A stretch of DNA of 35,236 nt from an uncultured Saprospiraceae bacterium (GCA_937973565.1 CALJKQ010000075.1:1-35236), one strand, 5' to 3'; positions 22,486 to 31,622 are shown, numbered from the stretch's first letter. Notes: generated by a model from the sequence alone, not told the origin. Translations and numbers: made by a program.

Positions 22486-23601
22486 ATGAAAAAAGTCCTG
22501 ATTGTTTATAAAATATATTCCGACGAGGAATCCACCAAGGGCATTCTACGCAAAATGCTGGAGCAGGCGCGTTCGCTGGAACGACTGGGAGCGGCCGTTG
22601 ACATGGTCAATCTCCACTCTAAGGGCATCCAGGTAGATGGTAAACTCTTTGTGCTCAAATCGCTATATTCTCCCGGTTCCAGACGCAGCTTTGAGTTGTT
22701 CGATTTTTTTGCCCAACTCAAAAACCTGCCCAACCTGGATAAATACAATGTGATTTACATACGGTACAGTCCTACGGCACTGGGCTTGCTGGGTTTTCTC
22801 AAATACATCAAAAAAATAAACCCCAACTGCAAGATTTTCCTGGAATTGGCCACCTATCCGTACATCAACGAATACAAGGGCTTCAAGAAGCTGGCTGCCC
22901 AGATTATATCGTACCGCCACAAATACCTTAAAAAGTACGTTCACCGCATCATTACGGTGGGCAATGAAAGCAATATCTGGGGCATACCGGTGGTATCCAT
23001 CAAAAATGCCATTGACCCTGAGTCCTATAAACTCAAAAATTCCGTGCACGTACCCGGCGTCATCCGTCTGGTTCTGGTCAGCACTTTCTGGCACTGGCAT
23101 GGCATCGACCGCCTCGTCAAAGGCATGATCACCTACTTATCGACTCAACCCAAATACACGGTCTACCTCACCCTGGTAGGAGAAGGAGCCGAACTGTCCA
23201 ACATCAGAGAATTGGCCGAGCACCCGTCCGTAAAAGAAAACATCTTTTTTTTCCCATCTGCCTACGGCGGCGAACTCAACCAGTTTTTCGATCAGGCCGA
23301 TATTGCCATTGGCACCCTCGCCGTTGACCGCATCCAGCTCACCGAGTGTTCTGCCCTCAAACACAGAGAATACGGCGCCCGCGGCATCCCTTTCGTCTAC
23401 GCCGGCAGCGACAAATCCTTCGACGACAAAGACTTTGTCCTCAGCCTACCCCTGGCCGAAAAAGAAGTCGACTTCAAAGAAATTGAGAAATTCTACGAAA
23501 AACTAAACGCCAACCCCGCACAGTTCACCCCTACAGCCATCAAAGACAAGGTGAACAAAGACCTGAGCTGGGAAGCGCAATTGGGATTTTTGTTGGAATA
23601 G
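22486..23601 (+). CDS. Glycosyltransferase family 4 (GT-B)
   Basis: The 371-residue protein is a retaining GT4-type enzyme. The N-terminal domain opens MKKVLIVYKIYSDEESTKGI and contains YNVIYIRYSPTALGLLGFLK. The C-terminal nucleotide-sugar domain has IRLVLVSTFWHWHGIDRLVK, YLTLVGEGAELSNI, and ALKHREYGARGIPFVYAG, where the Glu and following Gly would contact the donor phosphate and ribose. There is no signal peptide. It stands alone with its own promoter, divergent from the porQ operon. The substrate is not predictable; an envelope polysaccharide role is usual for the family. Confidence 0.88.
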   Translation: MKKVLIVYKIYSDEESTKGILRKMLEQARSLERLGAAVDMVNLHSKGIQVDGKLFVLKSLYSPGSRRSFELFDFFAQLKNLPNLDKYNVIYIRYSPTALGLLGFLKYIKKINPNCKIFLELATYPYINEYKGFKKLAAQIISYRHKYLKKYVHRIITVGNESNIWGIPVVSIKNAIDPESYKLKNSVHVPGVIRLVLVSTFWHWHGIDRLVKGMITYLSTQPKYTVYLTLVGEGAELSNIRELAEHPSVKENIFFFPSAYGGELNQFFDQADIAIGTLAVDRIQLTECSALKHREYGARGIPFVYAGSDKSFDDKDFVLSLPLAEKEVDFKEIEKFYEKLNANPAQFTPTAIKDKVNKDLSWEAQLGFLLE

Positions 23602-23605
23602 TCTA

Positions 23606-24450
23606 TTCAATGGTTCAATTTTCAAAGATTCAATGATCAATGGTCAATGGTTCAATTTTCAATGGTCAATTTTCAATTATTCAATCTTCAATGGTCAATG
23701 GTTCAATTTTCAATTTTTTAATTCTTACCGCTGACTAAACCATACTTACAGCAGAAAAATAATTGACAATTGACAAATTCCTAATTGATAATTTACAATT
23801 CAATGATTCAATTTTCAATGGTCAATCTTCAATTTTTTAATTCTTACCGCTGACTAAGCCATACGTACTGCAGAAAAATAATTGACAATTGATAATTGAC
23901 TATTCTTTTTAGTTCCCTGGCAGAGAAAACATCATATCATAGGAAAGAAGTGTTGCCCCAGCGATTAACTCCAACCCATAATCACGAAGCCTTTTCGAAA
24001 CATGAAGAGAATTAAGTTAATTAAGGATTTGGCCCATACTACCACGCCTTCTCTTAATTCTCTAAATTCCCTTAATGTTGAAATGAAATTCGATGATGTT
24101 CAAGTTCAATGAACTGTAGATCAAAATTTGATAATTCCTAATTGACAATTGACCAATTCAATTTTCAATGATTCAATGGTCAATTTTCAATTATTTGATT
24201 TTTCGCAATGACCAAGATGAGTTAACAGCAGATCAACATTTCGTAAATAGAAAAAAAAATTGATAATTCCTAATTGATAATTAATAATTCAATGATTCAA
24301 TCTTCAATGGTCAATTTTCAATGATTAGATTTTACGTCGTGACCAAGACAAGCGTACTGCAGATCAACAATTGGTAAATTGAAAAGAAAAATTGATAATT
24401 AATAATTGACAATTGACCAATCCCTAATTGATAATTGACAATTCAATAAA
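23606..24450. repeat. Composite AT-rich repeat array, region II
   Basis: The same architecture as 17690-18030: arms of TTCAAT/GGTCAA copies, a core, and arms of TTGATAATTCC/AATTGACAATT copies. Cores lie at 23719-23760, 23838-23880, 24195-24238 and 24325-24372. The last reads GTGACCAAGACAAGCGTACT then GCAGATCAAC and links the other cores to the start of the 176-bp repeats. A diverged copy of the 176-bp element with the shared end TTAATTCTCTAAATTCCC lies at 23941-24080. No gene is visible in the stretch. Confidence 0.8.
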
Positions 24451-24451
24451 T

Positions 24452-24484
24452 AAAAAAAGGAACAGTCTTTTGAACCATTCCTTT
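24452..24484 (-). terminator. Terminator of the tRNA-Phe gene
   Basis: AAAGGAA and TTCCTTT pair across a short interior (GGAA..GTTC on the minus strand also pairs with GAC..TTCC), followed on the minus strand by a run of seven T residues. It lies immediately after the tRNA 3' end. Confidence 0.75.
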
Positions 24485-24491
24485 GATTTTG

Positions 24492-24564
24492 TGGTACCTC
24501 CCGGACTTGAACCGGGGACACACGGATTTTCAGTCCGATGCTCTACCAACTGAGCTAAGGTACC
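24492..24564 (-). tRNA. tRNA-Phe (anticodon GAA)
   Basis: The minus strand folds into a complete cloverleaf of 73 nt. The acceptor arms are GGTACCT/AGGTACC and the D-arm is GCTCAGTTGGTAGAGC. The anticodon loop CTGAAAA gives anticodon GAA, and the T-arm is CCCGG-TTCAAGT-CCGGG. Position 27-43 is a U-U mismatch. The 3' CCA is not encoded (the discriminator A is followed by C) and must be added. A TATCTTTG -7 box lies upstream at 24584-24591. Confidence 0.96.
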
Positions 24565-24583
24565 CCACTTTTAAAAAGTTTTG

Positions 24584-24591
24584 CAAAGATA
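24584..24591 (-). promoter_or_regulatory. -7 promoter box of tRNA-Phe
   Basis: The minus strand reads TATCTTTG, matching TAnnTTTG, about 20 bases upstream of the mature tRNA 5' end. Confidence 0.5.
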
Positions 24592-24655
24592 AAATATTTT
24601 TAAAACCTGTGGTGAAAAATCAAAATTATTTCAAAAAATAGCTCTTTTCAGGGAA

Positions 24656-25438
24656 CTATTTACGGGGTTTTGATACTTTTTTCTTGATTTTCAACGGCTT
24701 ATAATCTTCCAATCCGGTGGCTTCCCGGATGACGGCGCAGGCTACCCAAAGGCCGAAAAGGGCGGGCATGAAGGAGATGGTGCCGTAATACGATCGTTTA
24801 AAATTGGTGCCATCGGTGTACTTGAGGGCTTCTTTGGGTTGTAGTTCATCGGAATAAATGGCGGTAATGCCTCTGCCTACACCCCGGCGGCGCATTTGTT
24901 TTCTTACTTTTGAAGCAAAACGGCAATCTTTGGTGTCAAACAAATCGCTTATGCCCATTCTGGCAGGGTCTGTTTTACCACCGGCACCCATAGAACTGAT
25001 GACCCTGTGACCGGTTTTATAGGCTAGTTCCATGAGCGTGAGTTTGGGCTGAAAGGAATCGATACAATCCAGGATGTAGTCGTATTTACCGGAACGGATC
25101 AGGCCTTCCATATCTTCGGGCGTCATGAAATGGTTGATGGCCAGTACATCGATGGTGGGGTGGATATCTTTAAATCGATCCTGTAATAATTGTGCCTTGC
25201 TTTGACCAATGGTGCTGTGCAATGCCTGCAGCTGCCTGTTGATATTGGTGCGGTCTACCACATCCCCATCTACCATGGTGAGGTGGCCGATGCCGGCCCT
25301 TACTAGAAATTCTCCGGCGAAGGAGCCTACGCCTCCCAGCCCCACCAGCAGTACGCGGGTACGGGCCAGTGATGACATCTTATCCTCACCTATTAGTAAA
25401 GCCGTTCGCTCAAGCCAGGCTGGGGCCATTGTTTCCAT
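24656..25438 (-). CDS. tcdA: tRNA threonylcarbamoyladenosine dehydratase (TcdA/CsdL)
   Basis: This E1/ThiF-like ATP-dependent enzyme cyclises t6A37 of tRNA to ct6A. The N-terminal ATP-binding fold shows WLERTALLIGEDKM, VLLVGLGGVGSFAGEFLVRA, LTMVDGDVVDRTNINRQ and YDYILDCIDSFQPKL. The second half has GAGGKTDPARMGISDLFDT and the C-terminal FMPALFGLWVACAVI. Three in-frame ATGs lie close together (25453, 25438, 25429). I chose 25438, but 25429 is as likely; relatives begin just before WLERT. All of them overlap the 3' end of the upstream TatD-type gene, so the pair is translationally coupled. The C-terminus is basic (KKKVSKPRK). Confidence 0.9.
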   Translation of the reverse strand: METMAPAWLERTALLIGEDKMSSLARTRVLLVGLGGVGSFAGEFLVRAGIGHLTMVDGDVVDRTNINRQLQALHSTIGQSKAQLLQDRFKDIHPTIDVLAINHFMTPEDMEGLIRSGKYDYILDCIDSFQPKLTLMELAYKTGHRVISSMGAGGKTDPARMGISDLFDTKDCRFASKVRKQMRRRGVGRGITAIYSDELQPKEALKYTDGTNFKRSYYGTISFMPALFGLWVACAVIREATGLEDYKPLKIKKKVSKPRK

Positions 25439-26118
25439 TGAAAAAAATTGCAACAGTTTTGATACATCTGTTCACGAAGTGCAAAAATATCGATTTTGCG
25501 CAAATTGGCCATGAGCTGATACCGGGCTACGATGCCCAGTCTGTGGTCACTGTCGGTTTCCAGAAAAAAAGCGGTGTCTGGTAGATATTGCAAGGTTTCT
25601 ACAAATGATTCGTTAGCACCCTCAAACGGACTCACAGATACCTTGATGTTTTCGTCCAGCATTTGTTGGGTCAGGATTTTATTTCTTCTGTAACCGTGCA
25701 CTACCCACGATTGATGCAGCCAGTTTTTACGTATCTGCAGCAATCGGTCGTACCTCCTTACGCAATGAATGATGACAGGGGCTTTCATTTCATCGGCAAG
25801 TGCCAGTTGCAATTCAAAGTTTTTTTCCTGAATCTGGGTGGAAGCTCCTTTCAGTCCATCGAGGCCGCATTCTCCCAGGGCCAGACAAAGTTCGTCCGAT
25901 GCAAGGCTGGATTTCATGTTTTGCAAATCATCATCAGACAGTGTTTCATGCAGCCACCAGGGGTGAAAGCCAAGTGTAAACCATCCCTCCCTGTTCTTCA
26001 CATCCTTGTGCATAGAAATGATCTCCACCACTTCGGCGTTGTGCATTTCCACCCTTTTGTGGGTGTGAAAATCGATATAGGGAGCTATTTCCAAAATAAA
26101 ATTCTTATGTAAAATCAC
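25393..26118 (-). CDS. TatD family metal-dependent hydrolase
   Basis: The 241-residue protein has the TatD/amidohydrolase metal-site pattern: YIDFHTHKR (two metal His), TLGFHPWWLHE, ALGECGLDG (bridging Glu), VIIHCVRRYDRLL (His), WVVHGYRRN (His) and FFLETDSD (final Asp). Relatives are 3'-5' DNA exonucleases or other phosphoesterases. This is the short variant common in Bacteroidota, which has HPWW in place of the usual HP.... Its last ~15 codons overlap the start of tcdA. No signal peptide is present. Confidence 0.88.
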   Translation of the reverse strand: MILHKNFILEIAPYIDFHTHKRVEMHNAEVVEIISMHKDVKNREGWFTLGFHPWWLHETLSDDDLQNMKSSLASDELCLALGECGLDGLKGASTQIQEKNFELQLALADEMKAPVIIHCVRRYDRLLQIRKNWLHQSWVVHGYRRNKILTQQMLDENIKVSVSPFEGANESFVETLQYLPDTAFFLETDSDHRLGIVARYQLMANLRKIDIFALREQMYQNCCNFFQWKQWPQPGLSERLY

Positions 26119-26123
26119 TTTAA

Positions 26124-26160
26124 AAAGTAAAGGCAGGACTACCCGAGCAGCCCTGCCTTT
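26124..26160 (-). terminator. Terminator of the M36 protease gene
   Basis: AAAGGCAGG (26129-26137) and CCTGCCTTT (26152-26160) form a perfect 9-bp stem, extended weakly inward around CCCGAGCAG. On the minus strand the stem is followed by ACTTTTTA, a modest T-tract. It sits 22 bp past the protease stop and before the TatD-type gene. Confidence 0.7.
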
Positions 26161-26182
26161 GAACTATGTTCTCTAATCGGGA

Positions 26183-29100
26183 TTATTGTATCACTAATCT
26201 TTGTACACCCCTGCCTTCTGCTGTCTGCACCTGGATCAAATAAACGCCCGGTTGCAAAGTATGGGTTAAGATGTTGTGTACATTTCTGCCTTCGTTGGTT
26301 CTGGTGGTCTGGTTGTAAACCATTCTGCCATCAGCTGTGAACACTTGAATTTTGGCAGCACCTGCTTTTTTAGCAGCCAATTCCACTACCACATAATCGT
26401 GGGTAGGGTTGGGGTATACTGCGTAAGTTAGGTTGTTGGTTACATCTTTTGAGGAAACAACGCCATCGCTGTCGATCACGATTTTTCTCAATTCTGAGCA
26501 CGAGCCATTGGCATTATCGCTGTTGGCTACACAGGCTATGGTTTCGTATACCAATAGGTCCATTACTTCTACATCATCGATAAACCAACCTCTCAGCACT
26601 TCTGAAGAAACGCCGCCGACATTGGTACCAAAACGGAATCTAACCTTGATGGTTTGTCCTTTCCATGGAGAAAGATCCAGGTAAGTATCGATGAATTCAC
26701 CGCCGGTAGTGCCTGAAAATCCTTTCAGTGATGGGATGGCAAAAGTAGTATAAGACAGTTCACTGTTATAGCCATTCTTGATAAAACCATCTTTGATCAA
26801 TTGCCAAACATTACCACCATCCGTTGAAATTTCCAGGAAGCCTCCGTCCTGAACAGCTTCTGTATCGAACCTGTGCCAGAATCTGAGGGCAGGATTTTGA
26901 CCTACTACATCCAAATCCGGTGAAATGAGGAACTGATCTATCTCTGTTTCTTCTTCATAAATATAGAAGGCTGTTTCTCCATTTTTATAGGCCACATCTG
27001 TTTGGAAGAAAGAACTGGTACCTGTCTCTCCATCAATCTGCCATTGATCTTCAAAACCCTCGAATCCGTAGATAGCCAGTGTAAGGGATTTTTTATCTCC
27101 TGCTCTCATCTTGTAGGTAATGTCGTTGGATTGGTTGAATGCTACTTCTCCCAATGACAACCTGATATCGCTGCCCACAACCGTGGCAGGAACATTAGCT
27201 GTACCATCGATGTAGGTAAAGTCAGGCGGAAGATTGTCAACTATGGTCACCCCGCTTTGGGTAGCCGGAATATGGCTGACGGTTGACATATGCACGGTGA
27301 CTTCTTCTCCCGGTTTAACCAATGGTAAATTGTCTTTTTTCACTTTTAACAAGGCAACTGCATATGGATTGGTATCAAAGTTCTCTACACCATCATTGAT
27401 GTCGTTGGAATTTCCACCATCAGCATAAAAACCCAGGCCCCTTCTGGCAAATACATCCCAGATTAAGAAACCATTGGCACCTCCATTGAGCAGTGTATCG
27501 GCAGCCAGGATGGCATCCCTGCCCCTGATAAAGCCCGGATTACAACCCTGAATCTTCATGGCTTGTATAACCAGACTCAGTGCCTTGGCATTTCCCGAAT
27601 TGAAGTTTCTCCAGTTGGCATCGTAGCCATATCTGTCTACCAATGCCCAGTACATATCCCACAGGCAATCGGTCCATATTTCTCCCACCGGGTGAGGACT
27701 TACCGTGTTGCCTGTTTTATTTCCTTTGATGTCGTCAAACGTTTGTGGGTTCACCGTCATATCTGTAGAATAAGGGAATCTTCTGATACCCTTGCCTGTC
27801 GTAGGCTCACCTTGTGCATAAGTACCGATGCCTCTGATGTCTGTGCCTTTGTCGCCGGGCTCTACGGTAGTGATCAAAGAGAAAAAGTCACTCCATCCTT
27901 CTCCCATTTGTTCCTCGTTGCTAAGACAGCCGGAATTGCCCGGACCACCTGTAAGACGGGTAGAAATACCATGAGCAAACTCATGCGCAATAATGCCGTT
28001 GTCAAAAGCACCATCGAGGTATCTTGGACCTGTAGAGGCAGCTTCCTGAATGGTCATCACCACATCAATTTCCTGGTTGAGTTGAAAACGAATTTTATCG
28101 CAATCTGATTTTTTCAAAAACACAGTTACTACTTTGTTGGGGGTAACTGTACCTGCGGTCATATTACTGATTTCTTCACCTGTACCGCCATTTACACCCG
28201 GAATATTGCAGATGATTACAGCGATGGCACCTTTGTCTTCTGCCAATTTTGCTTTTTGACTAAAGTTGCATAGTCCTCTGTCGATAAGAGCAATTTTGCC
28301 TGTAAGATCGGTGGTAATGGTTTTGCAACAGGCTGTAGGATTCGAAAGATCAATATCTTTGGCTATCACCACACTTCCAACGATGGGTGCTTCTGTTGAC
28401 AATGGTACAGGATCTCCAAAATCGGCTGTACCATAGCTATCGATAAAACCTTTGATGGCATCAGGACTGTCGATCCTCAAGCCTCCGCCGGGTGCGTTCC
28501 ACAAAAACATTTGCATCCTTCCATTTCCACCATCGGAAGGCGTTGAAAAGTTGGCATTGTCTGTTTTTGGCGTGGCTAGTCCGAAACCATCAAACGCCTG
28601 TGCCAACACATAATCGTTCCCTGCTCCTTTATTGGAATAATTTTTAGCCTGGAAATTTCCCCATTCTTCATCGAAACCATAGAGGGCAGAAATATCGTGC
28701 ATCATGTTGACCATGTAAAACAAGTTGGTTTGTGCTGCCAACGGGCTTTCCACAGGCTCCTTGCTTTGATCATGAGGAAAATCAAAGATAAGGTCATCTC
28801 CACCATCAGGCTGAGCAACGTCATTGTCAACTGAATCGTCATCGTTTTTATCGGTGTAGGCATTGGCATTGTTGCCCCGGGTAATGGTATATTCCGGTCC
28901 CTCAACACCATTGGTATCGTGCCAGCCAAATGGAGACGCTTCCGGAAAATGAGGATCTGTAACCAGGGTATAAGGTCCATGGCTTGGGCTTTCTGCAGGC
29001 AAGGCATAAACGCGATAAGTAGCGTTACCGGTAAGGGCATCGCTCACTTTAACGGTCTTGCTTTTCATTTGCTGAACGGCATGCGCCTCACAATTTTCAT

Positions 29101-29749
29101 GTTTGGCGTATTTGCCATGGTGGTGGCTGCAATATACAGTGAGGTTGTTTTTGCTTACAAAACTGCCATCTGCTGCGTTCATTCTGATTTCCCAGTAGTC
29201 GGCGTTGTCTTTCATGTCCATGGTCAGTTCCCATACAGGAACCAGTTTGCCTTCTTTGTTGAGGTCGTATTTCATTTCTGCGGTAACCAGGTTATCGGTC
29301 AAAGCAGAAGGAGCAAAAATGGTTTTGTCCCCATTTCTTTGGGTTACGGCAGGTGCTTTGATGCCGCTATACCCCAGGTGATCAGCGGCAGCTTCGAAAG
29401 CCTTTTCAGCTGAATAGCTAACCCTGTCGTTGACTACTTTTTTATCTTTTCCGCCGATGAAAGTGTTACCTACAAAGGCAACCTTTCCCTGTGGGGAAAA
29501 CGTAAAATTCAAAATGGCATTCTTTATGGGAAAGCCATTTACGGTCTGGTTAAGATACAAATAGGAAATGCCTCTCGCATCGGTTGACTCAAAAGTGACA
29601 ACCATATCTTTGAAATCGGTGGCTTCGAGTCCCATAGCAGGGTGCTTTTCCTGCAAATGGCGCAGAGCTGCATCGAGCTTTGATGCGGTTTGGCCCCAAA
29701 GTCCGTTGGCCAACAAACCGGCAAAAAATAGTAATAAAAGTTTCCTCAT
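26183..29749 (-). CDS. M36 (fungalysin) metalloprotease with PA and T9SS sorting domains
   Basis: A 1188-residue secreted zinc protease. Residues 1-19 are a signal peptide (MRKLLLLFFAGLLANGLWG). An FTP-type propeptide follows (ISYLYLNQTVNGFPIKNAIL, ~58-77). A PA domain insert lies at roughly 470-545 (TGKIALIDRGLCNFSQKAKL). The zinc site is HEFAH at residues 589-593, with the third ligand Glu617 in GEGWSDF, all intact. A DUF11-like or beta-sandwich region and a jelly-roll domain (WHRFDTEAVQDGGFLEIST) precede a type A T9SS sorting domain (YPNPTHDYVVVELA, FTADGRMVYN, LQPGVYLIQV, RLVIQ). The propeptide probably keeps the enzyme inactive until export through T9SS. It stands alone with its own terminator. 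Confidence 0.94.
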   Translation of the reverse strand: MRKLLLLFFAGLLANGLWGQTASKLDAALRHLQEKHPAMGLEATDFKDMVVTFESTDARGISYLYLNQTVNGFPIKNAILNFTFSPQGKVAFVGNTFIGGKDKKVVNDRVSYSAEKAFEAAADHLGYSGIKAPAVTQRNGDKTIFAPSALTDNLVTAEMKYDLNKEGKLVPVWELTMDMKDNADYWEIRMNAADGSFVSKNNLTVYCSHHHGKYAKHENCEAHAVQQMKSKTVKVSDALTGNATYRVYALPAESPSHGPYTLVTDPHFPEASPFGWHDTNGVEGPEYTITRGNNANAYTDKNDDDSVDNDVAQPDGGDDLIFDFPHDQSKEPVESPLAAQTNLFYMVNMMHDISALYGFDEEWGNFQAKNYSNKGAGNDYVLAQAFDGFGLATPKTDNANFSTPSDGGNGRMQMFLWNAPGGGLRIDSPDAIKGFIDSYGTADFGDPVPLSTEAPIVGSVVIAKDIDLSNPTACCKTITTDLTGKIALIDRGLCNFSQKAKLAEDKGAIAVIICNIPGVNGGTGEEISNMTAGTVTPNKVVTVFLKKSDCDKIRFQLNQEIDVVMTIQEAASTGPRYLDGAFDNGIIAHEFAHGISTRLTGGPGNSGCLSNEEQMGEGWSDFFSLITTVEPGDKGTDIRGIGTYAQGEPTTGKGIRRFPYSTDMTVNPQTFDDIKGNKTGNTVSPHPVGEIWTDCLWDMYWALVDRYGYDANWRNFNSGNAKALSLVIQAMKIQGCNPGFIRGRDAILAADTLLNGGANGFLIWDVFARRGLGFYADGGNSNDINDGVENFDTNPYAVALLKVKKDNLPLVKPGEEVTVHMSTVSHIPATQSGVTIVDNLPPDFTYIDGTANVPATVVGSDIRLSLGEVAFNQSNDITYKMRAGDKKSLTLAIYGFEGFEDQWQIDGETGTSSFFQTDVAYKNGETAFYIYEEETEIDQFLISPDLDVVGQNPALRFWHRFDTEAVQDGGFLEISTDGGNVWQLIKDGFIKNGYNSELSYTTFAIPSLKGFSGTTGGEFIDTYLDLSPWKGQTIKVRFRFGTNVGGVSSEVLRGWFIDDVEVMDLLVYETIACVANSDNANGSCSELRKIVIDSDGVVSSKDVTNNLTYAVYPNPTHDYVVVELAAKKAGAAKIQVFTADGRMVYNQTTRTNEGRNVHNILTHTLQPGVYLIQVQTAEGRGVQRLVIQ

Positions 29750-29922
29750 GTAATTTAGAAGTGTTTAAGTGAAGAGTGTTACCCGTAATATAATTGTTTC
29801 TAAGAACGTGCAAAATACATATTACTTATGCCTTTTGAGCCCTTAGTGGCACAATATTTTTTAAAATGTAATTTAACGACATTTTGTTTTTGTCTTAGCC
29901 CTCTTTTTTCTTTCTTTGTTGT

Positions 29923-30699
29923 ATGCAAGCCAGGGATAGAAGAAAGGAACAGGAAAATCCGGATTTGGTATTATCGGGAAAAAATGCCCTGGTAGAAGCC
30001 ATCCGTCAGGGTCGGGAAATGGAAAAAGTCTTTGTTCACGACAAACTGAGGGGAGAAGTGGAAAAGGAAATCCGCCACCTTACCCGGGATTACAACATTC
30101 CCCTGGTAAAAGTGCCCATCGAAAAACTGAATCAAATGACGGGCCACAACCGTCACCAGGGAGTGGTTGCCACCATCAGTCCCATCCACTTTCACCGACT
30201 GGAAGATGTCATTCCCCATCTTTTTCAGGAAGGGAAACAACCCTTTTTCATGGTCCTGGAAGGGGTTTCTGACGTCCGAAACCTGGCTGCAATCGCCAGA
30301 ACGGCTCATGTGATGGGAGTAGATGCCCTCGTGATTACCTCCCGCAACATTGCCCGTATCAATGACGAAACGGTCAGAATTTCCGCCGGTGCCATCCTCA
30401 AAATACCGGTTTGTCGAGAAAAAAACATGCCCGAAACCATCGCCACCCTCCAAAATAACGGCATCAGGGTCCTCGCAACCGATGTGAGAGGAGGTACCCC
30501 CGCCCATAATCACGATCTCCACCAGCCCACCGCCATTGTGATGGGAGATGAACACCACGGTGTAACCCCTGAAACATTAAAGGCCGCTGATGACAAAATC
30601 TACATTCCCCAGGCGGGCGATTTCGACTCACTCAATGTATCCGTAGCTGCCGGCATTTTGATGTATGAAGTGCACCGCCAGCGAATTCACTCCAAATAA
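29923..30699 (+). CDS. rlmB: 23S rRNA (guanosine-2'-O)-methyltransferase RlmB (SpoU family)
   Basis: RlmB methylates the 2'-OH of G2251 in the 23S rRNA P-loop. The N-terminal L30e-like substrate domain shows LVLSGKNALVEAIRQGREME and VPIEKLNQMTGHNRHQGVVA. The C-terminal SPOUT knot has motif 1 at DVRNLAAIARTAHVMGVDAL, motif 2 at AIVMGDEHHGVTPETL and motif 3 at IPQAGDFDSLNVSVAAGIL. The length of 258 residues is typical. TTTCTTTG at 29911-29918 lies only 4 bp before the ATG and resembles a -7 box, so the message may be nearly leaderless. The 3' end overlaps the convergent gene by 13 bp. Confidence 0.93.
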   Translation: MQARDRRKEQENPDLVLSGKNALVEAIRQGREMEKVFVHDKLRGEVEKEIRHLTRDYNIPLVKVPIEKLNQMTGHNRHQGVVATISPIHFHRLEDVIPHLFQEGKQPFFMVLEGVSDVRNLAAIARTAHVMGVDALVITSRNIARINDETVRISAGAILKIPVCREKNMPETIATLQNNGIRVLATDVRGGTPAHNHDLHQPTAIVMGDEHHGVTPETLKAADDKIYIPQAGDFDSLNVSVAAGILMYEVHRQRIHSK

Positions 30700-31268
30700 C
30701 GGGTACCCAGAGCCAACCTGTCAGAAATTTCCTGAAAAACCATTTCCGGCAATTTGTTGTGCCAGTTTACATCGTTGAAGATGATGCCAAAATGGATGTA
30801 ATGCTGCAGTCGGGTTCGCTTCATTTCTGTGGAAACATGGTCAAACGCATTGATCACACAAACCCAGCCGCCCCTCTCCTTGATGTCATCCCACCATTCT
30901 TCATAATAGCAGTCATCAGACCCATGAAAGTTGAGCACATTATCACACAATAAAATGAATTTGTTGATGCCTTTTTCAATCAGCACATCAGCAATATCTC
31001 TCTTTAAAAACATGATGTCGTTGGTGATACAATCATTCCATTCACCTATAAATTCCATAATGGCATAACCATCATCATAGTCCACAAACAACAGCTTCAT
31101 ATACAGCGTCGGCGATCCAAAATAATCCCATTGTGGATGTATATAGTAATTGTATATTTTATCGGTATAATGCAACTCACTATACTCTCTACCGTAAAAT
31201 GGAGAGTCTTTATCTTCGGCTGCTACATAATAGTCCCGCCATCTGTAATAAGGCTCTATATCCTGCAA
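30687..31268 (-). CDS. Uncharacterised protein with TTG start
   Basis: A 193-residue protein rich in aromatic and acidic residues (YYRWRDYYVAAEDKDSPFYG, HPQWDYFGSPTLYMKLLFVD, YYEEWWDDIKERGGW). No ATG lies near the 5' end and an in-frame TAA lies 9 bp upstream, so TTG at 31268 is the only start that keeps the conserved-looking N-terminus. A TATCTTTG -7 box (31293-31300, minus strand) lies 24 bp upstream, which supports it. There is no signal peptide, membrane helix or known catalytic motif. I do not recognise a characterised family. The stop overlaps the 3' end of rlmB on the other strand. Confidence 0.7.
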   Translation of the reverse strand: MQDIEPYYRWRDYYVAAEDKDSPFYGREYSELHYTDKIYNYYIHPQWDYFGSPTLYMKLLFVDYDDGYAIMEFIGEWNDCITNDIMFLKRDIADVLIEKGINKFILLCDNVLNFHGSDDCYYEEWWDDIKERGGWVCVINAFDHVSTEMKRTRLQHYIHFGIIFNDVNWHNKLPEMVFQEISDRLALGTRYLE

Positions 31269-31292
31269 CTTTTTTTACTTTTTTTAACCTAA

Positions 31293-31300
31293 CAAAGATA
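31293..31300 (-). promoter_or_regulatory. -7 promoter box of the 30687-31268 gene
   Basis: The minus strand reads TATCTTTG, a match to TAnnTTTG, with a predicted leader of about 18 bases before the TTG start codon. Confidence 0.5.
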
Positions 31301-31334
31301 GCTGATTTCGGTTGTAATTTTTCGTGTTGTCGGA

Positions 31335-31536
31335 GACGCGGTAACTGAGACGCGAGACGTGGTAACCAGGACGCGAGACGAGGTAACCGGGACGCGAGAC
31401 GTGGGAACCGAGACGCGAGACGTGGGAACCGAGACGCGAGACGTGGGAACCGAGACGCGAGACGAGGTAACCGAGACGCGAGACGAGGTAACCGGGACGC
31501 GAGACGAGGTAACCGAGACGCGAGACGCGTAAGCGG
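31335..31536. repeat. 21-bp tandem repeat array
   Basis: Eight full 21-bp units begin at 31349 and every 21 bp up to 31496, with partial units at 31335 and 31517. The unit is GACGCGAGACG followed by [A/T]GG[T/G]AACC[A/G][A/G]. Because 21 is a multiple of three and the unit lacks reverse-strand stops, all three minus frames are open across it, producing false ORFs. It lies in the gap between two divergent genes. Confidence 0.9.
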
Positions 31537-31545
31537 AATCGCCCC

Positions 31546-31577
31546 TTCGCGTCTCCCGTCTCCCGTCTCCCGTCTCC
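31546..31577. repeat. 7-bp tandem repeat, inverted relative to the 21-bp array
   Basis: Four to five copies of CGTCTCC follow the 21-bp array. CGCGTCTC here is the reverse complement of GAGACGCG in the array, so the two arrays can pair to form long stem-loops upstream of the SRAP gene. Confidence 0.75.
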
Positions 31578-31622
31578 GAATACGCATCTCTCCACCCACT
31601 TTTGATTCTCATCCTATACCCC

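Noticed and set aside
31335..31536. CRISPR array
   Set aside because: The 21-bp units are directly adjacent with no spacers, and no cas gene is nearby.
31210..31612. Three overlapping minus-strand ORFs of 103-129 residues with RLASRLP-type repeats
   Set aside because: They exist in all three frames because the 21-bp unit has no stop on that strand; composition is pure repeat and no start or RBS supports any of them.
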